Source: JAHECQ01 sp047638695
GTDB taxonomy: Bacteria > Actinomycetota > Acidimicrobiia > Acidimicrobiales > SZUA-35
Assembly: GCA_047638695.1 (NCBI GenBank)
Contig: JBLINY010000025.1
Location: 1 to 50,599, forward strand
Reading direction: 5' to 3'
Length of the DNA: 50,599 nt
How positions within the stretch are numbered: the first letter of the stretch is position 1; each line of letters starts with the position of its first letter. Under the pieces are notes generated by a model. It saw nothing but the letters and a program-made list of their open reading frames with translations, was not told where the DNA came from and did no database searches. A program made the position numbers and the translations under genes. This document shows positions 14,701-23,460 of this stretch, in pieces.

Positions 14701-17238
14701 ATGTTCGAACGATTTACCGACCGGGCCCGAAGGGTCGTGGTGCTCGCCCAAGAAGAGGCGCGGCTACTCAACCACAACTACATCGGGACCGAGCACATTT
14801 TGCTGGGTCTGATTCACGAGGGCGAGGGGGTGGCGGCCAAGGCACTTGAGTCGCTCTCCATCTCTCTCGAGGCAGTGCGCAGCCAGGTGGAGGACATCAT
14901 TGGCCAGGGCGGTTCGTCGCCCAGCGGTCACATTCCGTTCACCCCCCGAGCCAAGAAGGTCCTGGAGCTGTCGCTCCGTGAGGCACTTCAACTCGGCCAC
15001 AATTACATTGGCACCGAGCACATCTTGCTCGGTCTCATTCGTGAGGGCGAGGGAGTCGCCGCCCAAGTTCTGGTGAAGCTCGGGGCCGATCTCAGCCGAG
15101 TTCGCCAACAGGTGATCCAGCTGCTCTCCGGCTATTCCGGCCCGTCTGGGTCCAGTGGAGCTCCCGAGGGCGGCAGCGGCACTGGCAAGCCTGGCGCCAG
15201 CACGGGCGGAGGGAGTGGCGAAGCGGCGAGCGGTTCGCTCATCCTCGACCAGTTTGGGCGCAATATGACTCAGCTCGCTCGAGAAAAGAAACTCGACCCG
15301 GTCATCGGTCGGATGCGCGAGTCCGAACGGGTGATGCAGGTGCTCAGTCGTCGCACCAAGAACAACCCGGTCCTCATCGGCGAACCCGGCGTCGGCAAGA
15401 CCGCCATCGTCGAGGGCCTGGCTCAGATGATCGCGGCCGACGAAGTCCCGGACACCCTCAGGGGGAAGCAGCTGTACACCCTCGATCTGGGCGCCCTCGT
15501 TGCCGGTAGTCGCTACCGCGGCGATTTTGAGGAACGGCTCAAGAAAGTCCTGAAAGAGATCAAGACCCGGGGCGACATCATTCTGTTCATCGACGAACTC
15601 CACACCCTGGTTGGTGCCGGAGCAGCTGAGGGGGCTATCGACGCCGCCAGCATCCTCAAGCCGATGCTGGCTCGCGGTGAACTCCAGACCATTGGTGCAA
15701 CGACGCTCGACGAGTACCGCAAGCACCTCGAGAAGGACGCCGCCCTCGAACGCCGGTTCCAGCCCATCAAGGTGGAAGAGCCCAGCGTCGAGCACACCAT
15801 CGAAATCCTCAAAGGCCTTCGCGATCGCTATGAGAGCCACCATCGGGTGACCATCACCGATCAGGCGCTCGTCGCCGCGGCCAATCTGGCCGATCGCTAC
15901 ATCGCTGATCGTTTCCTCCCGGACAAAGCCATTGACCTCATCGATGAGGCCGGCTCGCGGTTGCGCATCAAACGGATGAGCACACCACCCGCATTCAAGG
16001 AGCTCGAAAGCGAGCTGGCGGGTGTGGTCGAGCAGAAGAAGGCCGCGGTAGAAAATCAAGACTTCGAGGCCGCTGGTCGGCTCCGCGACTCTGAGAAAGA
16101 ACTGCTGACCAAGCGGGACGAGATGGAGTCTGAGATCAAGGCTTCGGGCGTTGATTTGTTCGACGAGGTCAACGAAGAGTCGATCGCCGAAGTGCTTTCG
16201 ATCTGGACTGGCATCCCCGTCTACAAGCTGACCGAAGAAGAGACCGAGAAGCTTCTCCGGATGGAAGACGAGCTTCACCGTCGTGTGATCGGCCAAGAGG
16301 ATGCCGTACGGGCCGTTTCGCAGTCGATCCGCCGCACGCGGGCTGGCCTCAAAGACCCCAAGCGTCCTTCGGGGTCGTTCATTTTCCTGGGCCCGACCGG
16401 CGTCGGAAAGACCGAGCTGGCCAAGACGCTCTCCGACTTCTTGTTCGGTGACGACCAGGCCATGATCACGCTCGACATGTCCGAGTATCAGGAGAAGCAC
16501 ACGGTAAGCCGCCTCGTCGGCTCGCCGCCCGGGTACGTCGGTTACGAAGACGGCGGCCAGCTCACCGAAGCCGTTCGCCGCAAGCCGTTCTCTGTCGTCC
16601 TCTTCGACGAAATCGAGAAGGCTCACCCCGACGTCTTCAACTCGCTCCTCCAGATCTTGGAAGAGGGACGTCTCACCGACAGTCAGGGTCGCTCGGTCGA
16701 CTTTCGCAACACGGTGCTGATCATGACGTCGAACCTGGGAACTCAAGATCTTCGTAAGGCCACGCTCGGCTTTTCGAGGAATGATGAGGCCGTCAGCTAC
16801 GAGCGAATGAAGATCAAAGTCAGCGATGCGCTGAAGGATCACTTCCGCCCTGAGTTCCTGAACCGTGTCGACGAGGTCATTGTCTTCCACGAGCTCAGCA
16901 AGGACGAGGTTGTCGAAATAGTTGACCTGATGATCAAGCGGGTCACCGGTCAGCTCGAAGGCCAGGGCATCGGCCTCGAACTCACCGATGCAGCCAAGGT
17001 CCATCTGGCCGACAACGGCTACGACCCGACCATGGGCGCTCGTCCGCTGCGTCGGGCCATCCAGCGGATGATCGAGGACACGTTGTCGGAGAAGCTTCTC
17101 TACAAGGAGTTCCGGGCCGGTCAGATCGTCGTGGTCGATGTGGCCAAGAACGAGGAGGGCCTCGACGAGCTCAGCTTCACTGCTCACGAGGGTTTCCAGC
17201 CTCCGTCGACCCCAGAATTTGCCGAAACCGGCGACTAG
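14701..17238 (+). CDS. clpC: ATP-dependent Clp protease ATP-binding subunit ClpC
   Basis: 845 residues from ATG 14701, where the family-typical MFERFTDRARRVV begins. The frame is open for 50 more codons upstream, but these are not conserved-looking. The N-domain contains two repeats, LLNHNYIGTEHILLGLIHEG and LQLGHNYIGTEHILLGLIRE. A Gly/Ser-rich linker follows (about 140-178). The first AAA+ domain has Walker A GEPGVGKT (227-234) and Walker B ILFIDELHTLVG. A UVR-type middle segment lies near 440-470. The second AAA+ domain has GPTGVGKT (564-571) and VVLFDEIEKAHPD. ClpC unfolds proteins and feeds them to the ClpP peptidase. A strong inverted repeat follows the gene. Confidence 0.97.
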   Translation: MFERFTDRARRVVVLAQEEARLLNHNYIGTEHILLGLIHEGEGVAAKALESLSISLEAVRSQVEDIIGQGGSSPSGHIPFTPRAKKVLELSLREALQLGHNYIGTEHILLGLIREGEGVAAQVLVKLGADLSRVRQQVIQLLSGYSGPSGSSGAPEGGSGTGKPGASTGGGSGEAASGSLILDQFGRNMTQLAREKKLDPVIGRMRESERVMQVLSRRTKNNPVLIGEPGVGKTAIVEGLAQMIAADEVPDTLRGKQLYTLDLGALVAGSRYRGDFEERLKKVLKEIKTRGDIILFIDELHTLVGAGAAEGAIDAASILKPMLARGELQTIGATTLDEYRKHLEKDAALERRFQPIKVEEPSVEHTIEILKGLRDRYESHHRVTITDQALVAAANLADRYIADRFLPDKAIDLIDEAGSRLRIKRMSTPPAFKELESELAGVVEQKKAAVENQDFEAAGRLRDSEKELLTKRDEMESEIKASGVDLFDEVNEESIAEVLSIWTGIPVYKLTEEETEKLLRMEDELHRRVIGQEDAVRAVSQSIRRTRAGLKDPKRPSGSFIFLGPTGVGKTELAKTLSDFLFGDDQAMITLDMSEYQEKHTVSRLVGSPPGYVGYEDGGQLTEAVRRKPFSVVLFDEIEKAHPDVFNSLLQILEEGRLTDSQGRSVDFRNTVLIMTSNLGTQDLRKATLGFSRNDEAVSYERMKIKVSDALKDHFRPEFLNRVDEVIVFHELSKDEVVEIVDLMIKRVTGQLEGQGIGLELTDAAKVHLADNGYDPTMGARPLRRAIQRMIEDTLSEKLLYKEFRAGQIVVVDVAKNEEGLDELSFTAHEGFQPPSTPEFAETGD

Positions 17239-17250
17239 ATAGCGCCTGAG

Positions 17251-17294
17251 CTGGCACCGGTTGACCTCGCCTCGGCCTGGCCAACCGGTGCCAG
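17251..17294 (+). terminator. 13-bp inverted repeat after clpC
   Basis: CTGGCACCGGTTG (17251-17263) and CAACCGGTGCCAG (17282-17294) are perfect inverted copies separated by 18 nt. The hairpin starts 12 bases after the clpC stop and ends before the -10 of the next gene, consistent with a terminator for clpC. The T-rich tail is weak. Confidence 0.6.
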
Positions 17295-17321
17295 TTCACG
17301 TTCGGGCGAGGGTTCGGGCGG

Positions 17322-17327
17322 TAGTGT
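17322..17327 (+). promoter_or_regulatory. leaderless-type -10 (TAGTGT) for LppM-HAD gene
   Basis: TAGTGT is followed by 7 nt and GTG 17335. No ribosome site is present. Confidence 0.45.
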
Positions 17328-17334
17328 TTCGGCC

Positions 17335-18849
17335 GTGTCTAGGGCCCTGGCGAACCGTGTGAAACGTTGGGTCGGGCTGATGGTGTTTGTTCTTGCCCTC
17401 AGCGCGTGCGAAACCGATGTCGATATCGCTGTCGATGTTGAAGAGGACGGCGCCGGGCAGGTGGCCGTCCAGGTCACCTTCGATGCCGACGCTTCGACCC
17501 AGTTGCTCGATCTCAGAGACGATGGCTTGCGTCTCGACGACCTCGTGCAAGCAGGCTGGGAGATCGTGCCGCCGGAACAGGACGAGAGTGGCTCGGTCAG
17601 GACAACGGCCATCAAGCGTTTCGGTACGCCCGAGCAGTTTGCCGAGATCATGGAAGAGCTGAGCGGATCGGCAGGGTTGTTCAGCGACTTTGTCCTCACC
17701 CGTGAGAAGTCGTTCGCTCAGGTCGAATATGGAGTCAACGGCATCGTGGCGCCCTCGGGCCTTGCCGCTTTCTCCGATCCCGATCTCAACACGGCCTTGG
17801 GTCGTACGGTGGCTGAGCTGGCGGCGGGCTACGGAACCGGTGGCAGCGATGTCGACGTTTCCCTGACGGTCCGTTTGCCGGGCACGGTGGACAGCGAGCT
17901 ATCGAACGGCCAAGGCGATCTCGAGGCTGGAGACGCTGCACTGCGTACCTGGCGAACGACGGTCGGGTCGTCCACCCCGGTCGAGGTTGCCGTTATCTCA
18001 ACGACACGGGAAGTAACGGCCTTGGTCTGGCGCGGTGTGGCGATCCTCGCCGGTGCCCTTGCCGTGCTCGTCCTCTTTGGGCACCTGCTTCGGTTGCTGC
18101 GACCTGAGCGCCGACGGGGCAAGCCGGCAACAAAGCCCCGCCCCCGGCCACGGCCTGCGCCGGTAGCCGGAGCGGTGGTTGATCAACTGGCCGAGGACGA
18201 GTCGCTCGATTCTGACGAGCAGGAACTCGACAATCCCACGGTTGTCGCTCTGGATGGCATGGGCGTTCTCTATCGAGAAGGCGACGACATCAACCGCATT
18301 CTCATGCCGTTCGTCCGCGAACACGGGTCGGAAGTGACCCATGACGAGGTCGTGTCGAAGGCTCGCCTCATCAGCCTCGGGCGCATCACGCCATCGGAAT
18401 TCTGGACCGCGGTCGGTGTGTCCGGCGAGCCGAACGAAATCGACGAGGACTATCTGAGTCGGTTCCAGCTGAACCCCGGGGTGGTGAAATTTCTACGCTC
18501 GTTGCGCGACCGAGGGGTGCAGGTGGCGTGCATCACAAATGATGCCACCGGCTGGGCTACCAAGCTTCGTGCCCGCCACAGTCTTGACGGTCTGATTGAC
18601 CCATGGGTTGTGAGTGGCGCCGTGGGTGTCCGCAAGCCCGACCGGCCGATCTATGAGGTGCTGCGTCGGGTCACCGGCGTAGATCCAAAGTCGATCATGG
18701 TGGTCGACGATGACCTGGCGAATCTGGATGCGGCCCGCGAACTAGGTTTCCGCACCGCCTGGTTTTCACCCGAAGGGTCGAGCGAAGAGTCTGGTGGCCA
18801 CGCCATCCTGCGCAGCTTCGAGGTTGCCGAAACAACCCCGGCTGACTGA
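17335..18849 (+). CDS. lipoprotein LppM domain fused to a HAD-family hydrolase
   Basis: 504 residues, GTG start. A lipoprotein signal peptide ends in VLALSAC with the lipidated Cys at 25. The next 200 residues (DVDIAVDVEEDGAGQVAV onward) resemble the LppM domain of actinobacterial lipoproteins. A membrane helix lies at about 229-253 (VWRGVAILAGALAVLVLFG), followed by a basic, Pro/Arg-rich linker. From residue 303 a haloacid-dehalogenase fold is visible: nucleophile Asp307 in VALDGMGVLY, motif II ITNDATG, Lys434 in RKPDRP, and the acidic motif MVVDDDLANLD (455-465). The helix implies an outside LppM half and a cytoplasmic HAD half. HAD proteins are mostly phosphatases. The fusion is unusual and the substrate is unknown. 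Confidence 0.8.
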   Translation: MSRALANRVKRWVGLMVFVLALSACETDVDIAVDVEEDGAGQVAVQVTFDADASTQLLDLRDDGLRLDDLVQAGWEIVPPEQDESGSVRTTAIKRFGTPEQFAEIMEELSGSAGLFSDFVLTREKSFAQVEYGVNGIVAPSGLAAFSDPDLNTALGRTVAELAAGYGTGGSDVDVSLTVRLPGTVDSELSNGQGDLEAGDAALRTWRTTVGSSTPVEVAVISTTREVTALVWRGVAILAGALAVLVLFGHLLRLLRPERRRGKPATKPRPRPRPAPVAGAVVDQLAEDESLDSDEQELDNPTVVALDGMGVLYREGDDINRILMPFVREHGSEVTHDEVVSKARLISLGRITPSEFWTAVGVSGEPNEIDEDYLSRFQLNPGVVKFLRSLRDRGVQVACITNDATGWATKLRARHSLDGLIDPWVVSGAVGVRKPDRPIYEVLRRVTGVDPKSIMVVDDDLANLDAARELGFRTAWFSPEGSSEESGGHAILRSFEVAETTPAD

Positions 18850-18949
18850 TCGGGGCTGTCGCCCTCTCTGGCCTCCCACTCCCGCCTCCCACTCCTGCGT
18901 CCTTCTCTAGAGCGGAGCGCGTGCTTGGCCGACTGTCAGGGCCCATCGT

Positions 18950-18955
18950 CATAGT
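18950..18955 (+). promoter_or_regulatory. leaderless-type -10 variant (CATAGT) for radA
   Basis: CATAGT is followed by 6 nt and ATG 18962. It keeps A2 and T6 of the -10 but not T1. No ribosome site precedes the ATG. Confidence 0.35.
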
Positions 18956-18961
18956 GGCCGG

Positions 18962-20332
18962 ATGGCCAAAGCAAAACGTGTATTCGTGTGTACTGCGTGT
19001 GGTGCCGAGGCGGTTGCGTGGACCGGACGCTGTCTCTCGTGTGAGGGTTGGGCAACGGTCGAAGAGCACTCTGTCGAGCAGGCGCGCACCGTCGTCGACC
19101 GTCCGGAGCTGCAGCCTCTCCTGTCGTTCGCCGGGGGTGGTTCGGTACCCATTCCAACCGGCCTCGACGAGGTCGATCATGTGCTCGGCGGCGGGCTGGT
19201 TGCTGGCTCGGTCACGCTACTTTCCGGCGAGCCAGGCATCGGCAAGTCAACGCTCACGCTGCAGCTGGCCATGTCCGTGGCTGGCACTGGCTCGTCGGTT
19301 GTGCTCGTAACTGGTGAAGAGGCGCCCGTGCAGGTTGCGGCGCGGGCGGGCCGTCTGGGCCAGGCCCCCGACACCCTGACGGTCTTCGACAACACGCAGG
19401 CGGAGGCGGTCATCGATCTGATGGCGGCCGATCAACCTCAGCTCGTCATCGTTGATTCGATCCAGACGGTGCGGTCGACGACCCTCGACGCGGCACCCGG
19501 ATCGGTTAGCCAAGTGCGCGAGACCGCCAACCTGATCACCGCCGCAGCCAAGAAGAACGAGGTCTCGGTCATCCTGGTTGGTCATGTGACCAAGGAGGGC
19601 AATCTGGCCGGGCCTCGGCTGCTTGAACACGTTGTCGACACGGTGTTGGCCTTCGCCGGCGATCGGTCATCGGATCTGCGGTTTCTCCGGTCTGGGAAGC
19701 ACCGGTTCGGTCCTACCAGCAACGTTGGTCTCTTCGAGATGACCGCTGAGGGTCTTCAGCCGGTAGCCGACCCCAGCCAGAGGTTTCTTGCGGACCGGGC
19801 ACAACACGCCAGCGGATCGGTGGTGGCCCCGATCCTCGACGGTCACCGACCGGTGCTGGTAGAGGTCCAGGCCTTGGTGGCCGGGCGCAGAGACACGCCA
19901 GCTCACGTCGCCGCCGAAGGTCTCTCGACGGGTCGGCTGAAGCTGGTAACGGCCGTGCTCGAGCAGCGAGCTGGACAGTCCTTCATTGGCCAAGACGTGT
20001 TCGCATCGGTTGCGGGAGGTATACGTACCGACGACCCCGGAGTTGATCTCGCGTTGGCTTTAGCGTTGTGGTCCTCGGCAACTGATGTCAGTCTCGGGCC
20101 CGATCTTGTGGCTTGTGGCGAAATTGGCCTGGCGGGCGAACTACGCACCCCGCTCCAGCTCGAGCGTCGACTTCACGAGGCGTTTCGCCTCGGATTCCGT
20201 CGTGCGGTTGTTCCTGATTCGGTTCAGGTCGCCCCAACTGGGCTTGATCTGATCCGTTGCTCGACCGTGCGCCAAGCTATCGAGGCCGTTGCTGCGACAA
20301 CCCCGGTGGCCAGCTCAAACGGCCTCGGATAG
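18962..20332 (+). CDS. radA: DNA repair protein RadA
   Basis: 456 residues, the normal length. RadA is a DnaB-like/RecA-fold helicase-translocase that helps branch migration in recombinational repair. An N-terminal zinc finger uses Cys10, Cys13, Cys24 and Cys27 (VCTACG and RCLSC). The ATPase has Walker A GEPGIGKST (89-97) and a Walker B ending QLVIVDSIQT. The RadA-specific KNRFG motif reads KHRFG (246-250), a substitution of Asn by His. The last third is the Lon-protease-like domain (QDVFASVAGGIRTDDPGVDLA region) without a need for protease function. disA follows 20 bases after its stop, a widely conserved pairing. Confidence 0.97.
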   Translation: MAKAKRVFVCTACGAEAVAWTGRCLSCEGWATVEEHSVEQARTVVDRPELQPLLSFAGGGSVPIPTGLDEVDHVLGGGLVAGSVTLLSGEPGIGKSTLTLQLAMSVAGTGSSVVLVTGEEAPVQVAARAGRLGQAPDTLTVFDNTQAEAVIDLMAADQPQLVIVDSIQTVRSTTLDAAPGSVSQVRETANLITAAAKKNEVSVILVGHVTKEGNLAGPRLLEHVVDTVLAFAGDRSSDLRFLRSGKHRFGPTSNVGLFEMTAEGLQPVADPSQRFLADRAQHASGSVVAPILDGHRPVLVEVQALVAGRRDTPAHVAAEGLSTGRLKLVTAVLEQRAGQSFIGQDVFASVAGGIRTDDPGVDLALALALWSSATDVSLGPDLVACGEIGLAGELRTPLQLERRLHEAFRLGFRRAVVPDSVQVAPTGLDLIRCSTVRQAIEAVAATTPVASSNGLG

Positions 20333-20340
20333 CTGTGCAG

Positions 20341-20346
20341 TAGGCT
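20341..20346 (+). promoter_or_regulatory. leaderless-type -10 (TAGGCT) for disA
   Basis: TAGGCT is followed by 6 nt and ATG 20353. It lies in the 20-base radA-disA gap, so disA can probably be transcribed separately from radA. Confidence 0.5.
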
Positions 20347-20352
20347 CGCCCT

Positions 20353-21429
20353 ATGGAACCACGAGCTGACAGCGCCTTGCTTCGCTCACTGGCCCAGGTG
20401 GCACCGGGGTCACCCTTGCGAGACGGCCTCGACCGAGTGGTGCAATCGGGTCGCGGCGGTCTCATCGTCATCGGTGACGGACCTGATGTTCTCAACATCT
20501 GTTCTGGTGGATTTCTCCTGGACGCCGCCTTCACCCCCCAGCGGCTTTCTGAGCTGGCCAAGATGGACGGCGCCATCATTTTGGCCAGCGATGCCAGCCG
20601 GATCGCTCGGGCCAACGTTCACCTTGTTCCCAACCCGAACGTGCCGACTGTCGAAACTGGCACCCGTCACCGCACGGCTGAACGGGTTGCCCGCTCGTTG
20701 CATGTGCCGGTTGTGGCTGTCTCGGAGTCCCGCAAAGAGATTCAGGTCTATGTGAGCGACGAGCGGCATCCGCTTGAGCCGGTGAGTCGACTCCTCGAAC
20801 GCTCGAATCAGGCCCTCCAAACGCTCGAGCGGTACGGCGACCGGCTTAAGTCCGTCACCCGGAGTCTGACCGCGCTCGAGCTCCAAGATCTCGTCACGTT
20901 GGGCGATGTCATCGAGGTGCTTCAGCGGATCGAGATGGTCGTGCGAATCTCCAATGAAATCCAACGCAACTTGGTCGAGTTGGGTTCTGACGGTCGCCTC
21001 ATCGAACTGCAACTCGACGAACTCATGGGTGGCGTGCTCGATGATCGCCGACTCATCGTGCTCGACTACTTCAACGAAGATGCGACGTTCCATATCGAAC
21101 AGGCGATGGCAGCGTTGTCCGATCTCGACGACGATGCCTTATTCGATGAGGAGACGCTGGGCAAGGCCCTGCACCTCACGGCTTCGGTCACCGATCTCGA
21201 CGAGCAGTTGGCCCCGCGCGGCTACCGCTTCCTCGACCGCATCCCTCGACTCACCGAACCCACCGCAGAGCGGCTGGTCGGTCGCTACGGAACGCTTCAG
21301 CAGTTGCTTCACGCCAGTGCAGAGGAGTTGGCCGAAGTTGAGACGATCGACTCGCTCCAGGCCCGTGCAGTGCGGGATCGCCTTGCCCGTGTACTAGCGA
21401 CCATCGCCCACGATCGGTTCGAGGACTAA
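20353..21429 (+). CDS. disA: DNA integrity scanning diadenylate cyclase DisA
   Basis: 358 residues, full length. It makes cyclic di-AMP from two ATP molecules and in Bacillus scans DNA for lesions. The DAC domain (about 1-145) keeps both catalytic motifs: DGA at 72-74 (AKMDGAIILA) and RHR at 105-107 (GTRHRTAERVA). A helical spine follows. The C-terminal helix-hairpin-helix DNA-binding domain is visible as YRFLDRIPRLTEPTAERLV and LLHASAEELAEVETI. The gene follows radA, which modulates DisA activity in Bacillus. It implies c-di-AMP signalling in this organism. Confidence 0.97.
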   Translation: MEPRADSALLRSLAQVAPGSPLRDGLDRVVQSGRGGLIVIGDGPDVLNICSGGFLLDAAFTPQRLSELAKMDGAIILASDASRIARANVHLVPNPNVPTVETGTRHRTAERVARSLHVPVVAVSESRKEIQVYVSDERHPLEPVSRLLERSNQALQTLERYGDRLKSVTRSLTALELQDLVTLGDVIEVLQRIEMVVRISNEIQRNLVELGSDGRLIELQLDELMGGVLDDRRLIVLDYFNEDATFHIEQAMAALSDLDDDALFDEETLGKALHLTASVTDLDEQLAPRGYRFLDRIPRLTEPTAERLVGRYGTLQQLLHASAEELAEVETIDSLQARAVRDRLARVLATIAHDRFED

Positions 21430-21488
21430 ACAGAGCAAAGCGCGAGCAGCTAGCCGTAGGTGTGAGCAGCCAGTCCGCCGTCGCTATG

Positions 21489-22148
21489 TCAGCTGGCTCG
21501 GATCTCGAGCTGCTGACGATTTGTGATGACGTATCGGCGCTCGCGCTGTTCAAGCCAGCCCAGTTTGATGAAACTGGCGATCGCCTTGTTGACCCGCTCG
21601 CGACTGGCGCCGACCATGCCCGCAAGTTCTTCCTGGGTGACCGGTAGGGCGAACTCGTCGCCCTCGCCTGCGATTTCGAGCAGACGTTTGGCCGTCCGTC
21701 CGGTGACATCAAGAAAGACCGAGTCAGCGAGAACGCCGTCGATCACTCGAATGCGATTCGAGAGGAGGGCAACGACGTGCCACAGCTGTGATGGGTCGTC
21801 GGTGTAGATCTTCCGCAGCAGCGAGTAGGGGATCGTCACGACCTCGGATGGCTCGAGGGCTCGGGCGTCGGTTGATCGTCGTCGGTTGTCGAAGAGCGGC
21901 ATCTCGCCGAACAGGTCGCCATCTTCCATGAGGGCAACCACCGATTCGCGGCCATCAACGCTGCGGTTGACCATGGCGATACGGCCCCCAGTAGCAACGA
22001 AGAGCTCGAAGGGTTCATCGTCCTCAGCGAAGAGTATGTCGCCACGTTGCAACTTGCGGATCTCGGACGCGTCAGCCAGCACATGCAGCGTTTCGTCATC
22101 GAGACCCGAGAAGAGTTCGACCGATTTCAGGATTTTGACTTCGACCAC
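21489..22148 (-). CDS. Crp/Fnr-family transcriptional regulator
   Basis: 219 residues from a GTG at 22148. An ATG 27 bases earlier is in frame, but TACCTT stands 7 nt before this GTG and the family usually begins just before ILKSVELFSGLDDETL. Residues about 10-125 are the cyclic-nucleotide-binding beta roll, with GDILFAEDDEPFELFVATGG and DGDLFGEMPLFDNRRRST in the ligand-pocket position. The winged helix-turn-helix is at the C terminus (LPVTQEELAGMVGASRERV, then KAIASFIKLGWL). It is convergent with disA and divergent from ispD. The ligand (cAMP or other) is not certain. In many actinobacteria this location holds carD instead. Confidence 0.92.
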   Translation of the reverse strand: MVEVKILKSVELFSGLDDETLHVLADASEIRKLQRGDILFAEDDEPFELFVATGGRIAMVNRSVDGRESVVALMEDGDLFGEMPLFDNRRRSTDARALEPSEVVTIPYSLLRKIYTDDPSQLWHVVALLSNRIRVIDGVLADSVFLDVTGRTAKRLLEIAGEGDEFALPVTQEELAGMVGASRERVNKAIASFIKLGWLEQRERRYVITNRQQLEIRAS

Positions 22149-22155
22149 GTGTCTC

Positions 22156-22161
22156 AAGGTA
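22156..22161 (-). promoter_or_regulatory. leaderless-type -10 (TACCTT) for crp-like gene
   Basis: TACCTT on the minus strand is followed by 7 nt and GTG 22148, lying inside what would be coding sequence from the upstream ATG. It favours the shorter protein. Confidence 0.4.
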
Positions 22162-22261
22162 CCCGACAACGTCATCTCGGTGTCACATCGACAACCCGGA
22201 CGGGCTGATGGTGGCGACGGGTTGATGGTGCCAGGGTGGTCGCCACCGCAGGCGCCGCCGG

Positions 22262-22267
22262 TAAGGT
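22262..22267 (+). promoter_or_regulatory. -10 candidate (TAAGGT) for ispD
   Basis: TAAGGT ends 9 nt before ATG 22277, giving a leader of zero to three bases. No ribosome site is seen. Confidence 0.35.
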
Positions 22268-22276
22268 CTGGGCCTG

Positions 22277-22954
22277 ATGTCGGTAGCGTTGCAAACCTGG
22301 GCGATCGTGGTCGCCGGTGGTTCTGGAGCCAGATTTGGTCGCCGCAAGCAGTTGGTTACCGTCGCAGGTCGTCGAGTGATCGACTGGTCGCTCGACGTAC
22401 TCCGCCCGCACGTCGACGGAGTGGTGGCGGTTATGCCGAACGACCTCGTTACAGGCGCGACCGCGATCGAGGTCGATGCCGATGTGGTGGTCGCCGGTGG
22501 CGACTCGCGTTCGGCTTCGGTACGGGCGGGTCTTGAGGCTCTTCCGGGAGCAGTACAGCGGGTGCTAGTGCACGATGCTGCCCGTCCGCTCACCAACGGT
22601 GCGCTCGTCGAACGAGTACTAGCCGCCCTCGCCCAAGCCGACGCGGTGGTGCCGGTGGTGCCAGTTACCGACACACTCCGACTGGTATCGGGAGGCACGG
22701 CTGATCGGTCCCAATTCGTTGCCGTGCAGACGCCTCAGGGTTTTGCCGTCCACACCCTCAGGCAGGCTCATCGTCACAACAGCGATGCCACCGACGACGC
22801 TGCGCTTGTCGATCAGCTTGGCGGCAAGGTGGTGCACGTCGACGGTGATCCCGGCAACCTGAAGATCACCGTGCCGCATGATCTCGTGCTGGCCGAGGCC
22901 CTCTTCAAACAGAGAGCGGCCGAATTCGAACCGGAGGGAACTGACCAGACATGA
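22277..22954 (+). CDS. ispD: 2-C-methyl-D-erythritol 4-phosphate cytidylyltransferase IspD
   Basis: 225 residues. It transfers CMP from CTP to methylerythritol phosphate, the third step of the MEP isoprenoid pathway. The nucleotide-binding start AIVVAGGSGARFGRRKQ shows the conserved Arg and Lys. VLVHDAARPLTNGALVERVL is the family signature, and VPVTDTLRLV and AVQTPQGF follow in the usual order. The stop overlaps the ispF ATG (ATGA at 22951-22954), so the two genes are translationally coupled. The polyprenyl synthase in the window would consume the pathway's product. Confidence 0.96.
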   Translation: MSVALQTWAIVVAGGSGARFGRRKQLVTVAGRRVIDWSLDVLRPHVDGVVAVMPNDLVTGATAIEVDADVVVAGGDSRSASVRAGLEALPGAVQRVLVHDAARPLTNGALVERVLAALAQADAVVPVVPVTDTLRLVSGGTADRSQFVAVQTPQGFAVHTLRQAHRHNSDATDDAALVDQLGGKVVHVDGDPGNLKITVPHDLVLAEALFKQRAAEFEPEGTDQT

Positions 22955-23460
22955 GCGACACTTTTCGCGTCGGCCAGGGATTCGATGTCCACCGATTCAG
23001 CGACGACCCGACCCGGCTTCTCGTTCTCGGCGGTGTCTCGTTTCCCGATCAGCGCGCCCTTGTCGGTCACAGCGACGCCGACGTCGCCGCCCATGCCTGC
23101 ACTGATGCCATTCTCGGCGCCGCCGGGTTGGGCGACATCGGTCATTTTTTTCCTGACAACGACCCGGCCTTTGCTGGTGCTGACAGCGTGAAGTTGTTGG
23201 GTCAGGCAGCCGAGGCAGTCGTCGCCGCTGGTTGGGAAGTAGTGAACGTCGATTGCACCCTGATCTTGGATGAACCGAAGCTCGCACCTCATCGCGAGCA
23301 AATGCAACAGAACCTGTCGGCGGCCGTCGGCGCAACCGTGAGCCTCAAAGGTAAGCGCACGGAGGGTGTTGCTGGCTTGGCTGGCGGCATTCAGGGTCAC
23401 GCTGTGGCCCTGCTCCGAGGCTCGAGCCCGGCAGGTGGAACAGGAGACACCAATGGCTAG
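22951..23460 (+). CDS. ispF: 2-C-methyl-D-erythritol 2,4-cyclodiphosphate synthase IspF
   Basis: 169 residues. It cyclises CDP-methylerythritol 2-phosphate and releases CMP, the step after IspE in the MEP pathway. The metal-binding DxH is in GQGFDVHRF. The signature HSDADVAAHACTDAILGAAG is followed by GDIGHFFPDNDP. The C-terminal substrate motif reads VSLKGKRTEGV in place of the more usual KATTxE form. Ile/Leu/Val-rich strands complete the trimeric fold. The last eight bases overlap the start of rlmB, and AGGAG for rlmB lies inside ispF. Confidence 0.96.
   Translation: MSDTFRVGQGFDVHRFSDDPTRLLVLGGVSFPDQRALVGHSDADVAAHACTDAILGAAGLGDIGHFFPDNDPAFAGADSVKLLGQAAEAVVAAGWEVVNVDCTLILDEPKLAPHREQMQQNLSAAVGATVSLKGKRTEGVAGLAGGIQGHAVALLRGSSPAGGTGDTNG

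Noticed and set aside
14764..17187. 807-codon minus-strand open frame opposite clpC
   Set aside because: It mirrors the clpC reading frame, as is common in high-GC DNA. The encoded protein has no domain sense, and ClpC is unmistakable on the plus strand.
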